DNA from: an uncultured Clostridia bacterium
GTDB lineage: Bacteria > Bacillota > Clostridia > Peptostreptococcales > Anaerovoracaceae
Length of the DNA stretch: 37,264 bases
Reading direction: 5' to 3'
Assembly (NCBI GenBank): GCA_938009115.1
Contig: CALLHZ010000051.1
Span: forward strand, 1-37,264
Position numbers and translations under genes: made by a program
The notes under the pieces: model-generated
Seen by the model: the letters and a program-made list of their open reading frames with translations, nothing else
Databases searched by the model: none
Told to the model about the DNA's origin: nothing
Part shown: piece after piece, positions 33,806 through 37,264 of the stretch
Numbering within the stretch: position 1 is the stretch's first letter
Layout: the number at the start of each line of letters is the position of its first letter

Positions 33806-35551
33806 TTATTCTTGTTGCATTTGACCCTCAAGTCTCTTGATTTCTTCAAAACGCTTGATTTTCGCGGTCGTGGTTTTCACCGTAGGTTCATCGTTCAGCA
33901 CCAGTCGCTTGATATGTTTGTAGGCCGGCATGATCGCATTGATCCCGTCGATATCCTTCTGGACCATATCCTGAAACTTTTCACGATCCAGCCCTTGTCC
34001 GGTCTTCAGATCAGGGAACATCTCCAGGACCGTGTCCTCCTTGTACACCAGCTTGGCGCTGATCACATAGTCATCTCCCTTTTCCCAGCCAAAGACCATC
34101 GTTTCCTCAAGATATGTCAGCCGGTTGAGCAGGATCTCCATTTCCTCGGGATAGACATTCTTTCCGTTCTTCAGAACGATCACATTCTTTTTCCGTCCGC
34201 ACAGGAATAAAAATCCGTCTTCATCGATATACCCCAAATCGCCTGTAAAGAACCAGCCATCCTTCAGTACTTTGTCTGTTTCTTCCTGATTTTCATAGTA
34301 TCCCAGCATCACGTTGGGAACCTGCGCGATCACTTCCCCGATACCTTTTTCTCCAGGTTCGTGAATGTCCAGTTTGACGTTGCACATAGGGATCCCCACG
34401 GAGCCAGTGCGTATATTTTTCGCATTTTCCGCCGTCAGCACCGGCGCCGTTTCCGTCAAGCCATATCCCTGGATCGTCAGGATGCCCAGATCGTTGAAGC
34501 CTTTGGCCACCTCCGGAGCGATTGCTGCGGCGCCGCTGATCACGAAGCGCAGCTTTCCGCCCAGCTGTTCAAGAACCGAATGAAACACCTTGCGCCGTAT
34601 GTCAATGCCGAACTTCAGCAAAAATGAGGAGAGTTTCATCATCCGGCGGAGCAAAGCGTCTTTTCCCTGCTTTTTTGCCTGCTGGAATATCTTTTTGTAG
34701 ATGGCTTCAATGATCAGCGGAACGCAGATAAATATCGAAACTTCATATTCTTTCAGGTTCTGGGCAATATACTTGAGTCCGTCGCAAAAAACATTCGTCG
34801 CGCCCTTGGTCAGGATGAACGTGATGCCTGTAGAGCTGAACGTATGATGGAAAGGCAGGAAAGCCATGTTCACATCGGAGGGAAACACTTCTTCGCAGCA
34901 AGTAAGTGCATAAATGTTGGAAGCCAAATTGCGGTGCGAAAGCATAACAGCTTTGGAGACGGAAGTCGTTCCGGAAGTAAAAAGGATCAGACTCATCACA
35001 TCAGGGTTGATTTCCGTGGCTTCGTAGGAACGGTCGCCCCCGGACAGCAGTTCGGCGCCCTCCTGTTTCATTTGCTGAAAATCCGCATAACCCTCACAAG
35101 TATCCATGGAAATCATCAGCGACACGCCGGTGGTTTTCTTTTCTTCAAGCGCTTGAACATAAGCCAGATGCTCCGGATCGAACAACAGCACATCCGCGCG
35201 GCTCCGGATCAGGCAAGACTCGATTTCTTCCAGCGGAAGACCTTTGTCCAAAGGCACGACCACCAGCCCGCCGGTAAGTCCGGCAAAATATCCCGTGATC
35301 CAGGGATAGCTGTTTTTTCCGATGATCGCCAGGCGTTTTCCACCATACCCTCTTTGGATGAGCCCAGTAGCCAGCGCCGTGATATCCTTGCCAAACTGCT
35401 CATAGGTGATCGATTCGTACTCCGCCTTGCCTTTTGCGGCATGTTTCAATATAAATGCATTGCGCTCTCCATGAGTACGCACGGTGGCTTGCATCAGCTG
35501 CCTTAAATCGCCGTATTCCACTGCCGGATACAGCATCGCTCTGTCGTTCAA
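33806..35551 (-). CDS. AMP-forming acyl-CoA synthetase (long-chain type)
   Basis: ANL-superfamily ligase of 581 aa that activates a carboxylic acid, probably a fatty acid, as acyl-AMP and then acyl-CoA. Motifs are the phosphate loop LFTSGTTSVSKAV (about 190-202), YGLTETAPVL, FTGDLGYIDEDGFLFLCGRKKN and a C-terminal Lys within TTTAKIKR. The relation to FadD is clear from order and length, but the substrate is not. The start is TTG at 35551 with AGGAGG 7 nt upstream, while the next ATG (35536) has no site. A palindromic promoter region separates it from DUF1836. Confidence 0.88.
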   Translation of the reverse strand: MNDRAMLYPAVEYGDLRQLMQATVRTHGERNAFILKHAAKGKAEYESITYEQFGKDITALATGLIQRGYGGKRLAIIGKNSYPWITGYFAGLTGGLVVVPLDKGLPLEEIESCLIRSRADVLLFDPEHLAYVQALEEKKTTGVSLMISMDTCEGYADFQQMKQEGAELLSGGDRSYEATEINPDVMSLILFTSGTTSVSKAVMLSHRNLASNIYALTCCEEVFPSDVNMAFLPFHHTFSSTGITFILTKGATNVFCDGLKYIAQNLKEYEVSIFICVPLIIEAIYKKIFQQAKKQGKDALLRRMMKLSSFLLKFGIDIRRKVFHSVLEQLGGKLRFVISGAAAIAPEVAKGFNDLGILTIQGYGLTETAPVLTAENAKNIRTGSVGIPMCNVKLDIHEPGEKGIGEVIAQVPNVMLGYYENQEETDKVLKDGWFFTGDLGYIDEDGFLFLCGRKKNVIVLKNGKNVYPEEMEILLNRLTYLEETMVFGWEKGDDYVISAKLVYKEDTVLEMFPDLKTGQGLDREKFQDMVQKDIDGINAIMPAYKHIKRLVLNDEPTVKTTTAKIKRFEEIKRLEGQMQQE

Positions 35552-35598
35552 TGTGATTCCTCCTGCTCGCAGTCATCAATAAATTCATGCTTCATGAA

Positions 35599-35627
35599 AG
35601 TATATATAGTTTTTAAAACTATATTAA
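35599..35627 (-). promoter_or_regulatory. Promoter of the acyl-CoA synthetase gene
   Basis: TTAATA (35627-35622), a 17-bp spacer and TATACT (35604-35599) on the minus strand, 48 bp before the TTG start. The spacer is filled by the palindrome at 35604-35624. Confidence 0.55.
35604..35624. repeat. 21-bp palindrome over the acyl-CoA synthetase promoter
   Basis: Arms ATATAGTTTT and AAAACTATAT around a single central T, a perfect inverted repeat. It covers the spacer and touches both promoter hexamers, the usual position of a repressor operator. AT-rich DNA makes chance palindromes more likely, so this is a candidate only. Confidence 0.55.
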
Positions 35628-35652
35628 CAGGAGCCCATAACGATGTCAACGA

Positions 35653-35681
35653 TTGACCCGGTTGCGCATCTGTGGTACCAT
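35653..35681 (+). promoter_or_regulatory. Promoter of the DUF1836 gene
   Basis: TTGACC (35653-35658), a 17-bp spacer and TACCAT (35676-35681) with TG one base upstream (TGGTACCAT). Its -35 is about 25 bp from the -35 of the divergent synthetase promoter. Confidence 0.65.
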
Positions 35682-35716
35682 CTCGTCGTGAATGATATAC
35701 CGGAGGACAAGCAAAA

Positions 35717-36202
35717 ATGAATGAAAACGTTACCATACGGCTGCCCCGCTGGGCCGAACTCCCGGACATCGATCTTTACCTTGAACAGGTATTGTCCTTG
35801 CTGGACAAGTGGTTGGGTGATTCATTCCTGCGTGAGGAAAAAAAATTGATGACCAAAACCATGGTCAACAATTACGTGAAGCAGCAAGTGATCGCACCGC
35901 CGGTAAACAAGCGTTACGACCGGCTTTCCGTTGCATCGCTTTTCGCTGTTTGCATCCTGAAAAACGTATACCGCATGGACGACATCGCCAAACTGATCCA
36001 TCTTGCGCTGGAAGTCAACGCTCCGGAGGTTTCTTATGATCGCTTCTGCGACGCTGTGGAACAGGCGGTCAGCACAGTTCATTCCGGAAACGCGTTTCCG
36101 GGACGTGAAAATCTTACGGAAGCTCAGTATCTCCTTCAGGTGATCGCCCGTTCTTTTGCCTGCACTTCGTATGCCCGGGCTTCATACCTTTCGAAAGTAT
36201 AG
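35717..36202 (+). CDS. DUF1836 protein, MerR-like putative DNA-binding protein
   Basis: A 161-aa soluble protein. The DUF1836 pattern is visible: LPRWAELPDIDLYLEQV near the start, then MTKTMVNNYVKQQVIAPP (about 45-62), NKRYDRLSVASLFAVCILK and YRMDDIAKLI. The middle resembles a MerR-type winged helix (NNYVK...I.PP..KRYDR.....L). This suggests a transcription regulator, but the family has no proven role that I know. It is divergent from the acyl-CoA synthetase and has its own promoter; GGAGG is 10 nt before the ATG. Its 3' end overlaps the convergent GH13 gene by 21 bp. Confidence 0.82.
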   Translation: MNENVTIRLPRWAELPDIDLYLEQVLSLLDKWLGDSFLREEKKLMTKTMVNNYVKQQVIAPPVNKRYDRLSVASLFAVCILKNVYRMDDIAKLIHLALEVNAPEVSYDRFCDAVEQAVSTVHSGNAFPGRENLTEAQYLLQVIARSFACTSYARASYLSKV

Positions 36203-37264
36203 CGCAGCGCAGCTCAGTCCTTCCATGCGGATCCGCTGACCGCCGACAGCCACAGGCCCGCTGGACAGGATCCGCTCCGGTTGAATCGGGCACGGCTCAT
36301 CCAATACCGCTGATCCCTTGTGGACAAGGACCTTTACGGATTCGGCGGCGCCGTCCCGGGTGAATTCGACCCAATCATCGCCTCCGCGAACCCCGATCAA
36401 TTCCATCTCCCCCAGGCTCCTGATTTCCCGGCGAAACGTCAGGAGGTTTTTATAATACGCCGTGATCTCCGCGTCGGCGAGCTCCGGCTGAAAGCATTTG
36501 CGATTCATGGGATCTTTCCCGCCTTCCATCCCGATTTCGTCACCGTAGTAAATGCACGCCGCACCGGGCATAAATGCCCAGATCATCAACGCGCAATATA
36601 ATCTTTCTCTGCACTCGGCATCCGTCCCGTTCCCGGACAAGGCCGTCCGCAGCCGGGGCGTATCATGTGTGCCCAGGATGTTCATCAAAGTCATGAAAGC
36701 AGGCTCCGGATAATGCTCCCGCAAAGCTTTCATCCGCCCGGATAGCTGAAGGCCTGTTTCGATGCCGCAGAGAAAGTTAAGGATCCCGTCCTTGAGGGGA
36801 TAATTCATGACGGTATCCAGCTGACCCCCGGCCAGATATCTCCTCCGCGCACCGTACGCCACTTTGTTGGAGGCGTCCTCCCACACCTCGCCGATGATAC
36901 AGGCCTCCGGATCGAGTTCTTTGACCCTGACGCGCAAGGCGTCCAAAAACCCATCGGGCAGTTCGTCGGCCACATCAAGACGAAAGCCGGAAGCTCCTGC
37001 CCGGAGCCATCGCGCCACCACGGAATCTTCGTGGCGGATCATATAATCCAGTACTTCCGGATTCTCCTCCCGAAGATTGGGCAGCGTATCGATCCCCCAC
37101 CAGCACGCATATTCCGCCGGCCAGGATGTGAAGGAATACCAGTCGAAGTAAGGTGATTCCTTGCTTTGATAAGCGCCAAGGCTGTCGAAAGCTCCGTCCT
37201 TGTTGAAATATCGGCTGTGGCTGCCCGTGTGATTGAATACGCCGTCCAAAATAATGCGGATCCC
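36182..37264 (-). CDS. GH13 alpha-amylase family glycosidase, 5' end cut by window
   Basis: The last 360 codons are present; the frame stays open to base 37264, so the N-terminus is missing. GH13 conserved regions are DGVFNH (region I), GFRLDVADELP with the Asp nucleophile (II), IIGEVWED with the acid/base Glu (III) and LGTHDTPR (IV). ACIYYGDEIGMEGG and MNRKCFQPE follow. The WYSF...CWWGIDTLPNL segment resembles neopullulanase/cyclomaltodextrinase-type intracellular enzymes. The cleavage specificity is open. The C-terminal beta domain ends in LYFRKV. Confidence 0.93.
   Translation of the reverse strand, partial: GIRIILDGVFNHTGSHSRYFNKDGAFDSLGAYQSKESPYFDWYSFTSWPAEYACWWGIDTLPNLREENPEVLDYMIRHEDSVVARWLRAGASGFRLDVADELPDGFLDALRVRVKELDPEACIIGEVWEDASNKVAYGARRRYLAGGQLDTVMNYPLKDGILNFLCGIETGLQLSGRMKALREHYPEPAFMTLMNILGTHDTPRLRTALSGNGTDAECRERLYCALMIWAFMPGAACIYYGDEIGMEGGKDPMNRKCFQPELADAEITAYYKNLLTFRREIRSLGEMELIGVRGGDDWVEFTRDGAAESVKVLVHKGSAVLDEPCPIQPERILSSGPVAVGGQRIRMEGLSCAALYFRKV

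Noticed and set aside
1..37264. CRISPR array, insertion sequence, toxin-antitoxin, or biosynthetic cluster
   Set aside because: I saw no regularly spaced repeats, transposase or recombinase motifs, small paired toxin/antitoxin genes, or synthase modules. All coding space is explained by housekeeping-type genes.

Overview
The window is 37 kb of chromosome from a low-to-mid GC Gram-positive bacterium, most probably an anaerobic member of the class Clostridia. Evidence for this placement includes the nusB/exonuclease VII/ispA/dxs block, a fused SecDF, a bifunctional Rel, RNase J, YlbF, HemZ, TmcAL, two Asp23-family proteins, DUF1836, AGGAGG-type ribosome-binding sites and sigma-A type promoters. 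Base composition is near 50% GC. I saw no insertion sequence, prophage, CRISPR array or rRNA. The region is dense housekeeping chromosome, almost entirely on the minus strand, and no stretch over 300 bases lacks a gene.

Reading in the direction of minus-strand transcription (right to left), the layout is as follows. (a) 36.2-37.3 kb holds the 3' part of a GH13 alpha-amylase-family gene. It converges on a plus-strand DUF1836 gene, which is divergent from an acyl-CoA synthetase gene (33.8-35.6 kb). (b) rpmB (plus strand) is divergent from yloU-like asp23 and recG. (c) rsmD, coaD, a coiled-coil protein, tmcAL and ackA follow, then rpmF with its own consensus promoter and terminator. (d) A tRNA-Leu(CAA) on the plus strand is divergent from yajC and secDF. 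(e) A long collinear run, secDF-rel-dtd-MBL hydrolase-hemZ-hisS-aspS-nadD/yqeK-rsfS-leuS-rnj-ylbF-pepP-like-efp-mltG, covers translation, tRNA quality control, the stringent response, RNA decay and cell-wall synthesis. (f) A new promoter at about 6.83 kb drives a CNNM/CorC membrane protein, an asp23 (yqhY-like) gene, nusB, a TsaD paralogue, xseA, xseB, ispA and dxs. The last is cut by the window edge. Many of these genes overlap by 4 bp (ATGA) and are probably translationally coupled.

I did not find a clear new defence, mobile or biosynthetic system. The points most worth a second look are: an M22/TsaD-like paralogue with its metal-binding residues intact; a NadD-YqeK fusion with a shortened HD domain and an altered nucleotide-binding motif; an IspA with Asn in place of the first Asp of its second Asp-rich motif; a 21-bp palindrome lying between the -35 and -10 of the acyl-CoA synthetase promoter, next to a MerR-like DUF1836 gene; and several hairpins and promoters that subdivide the apparent operons.
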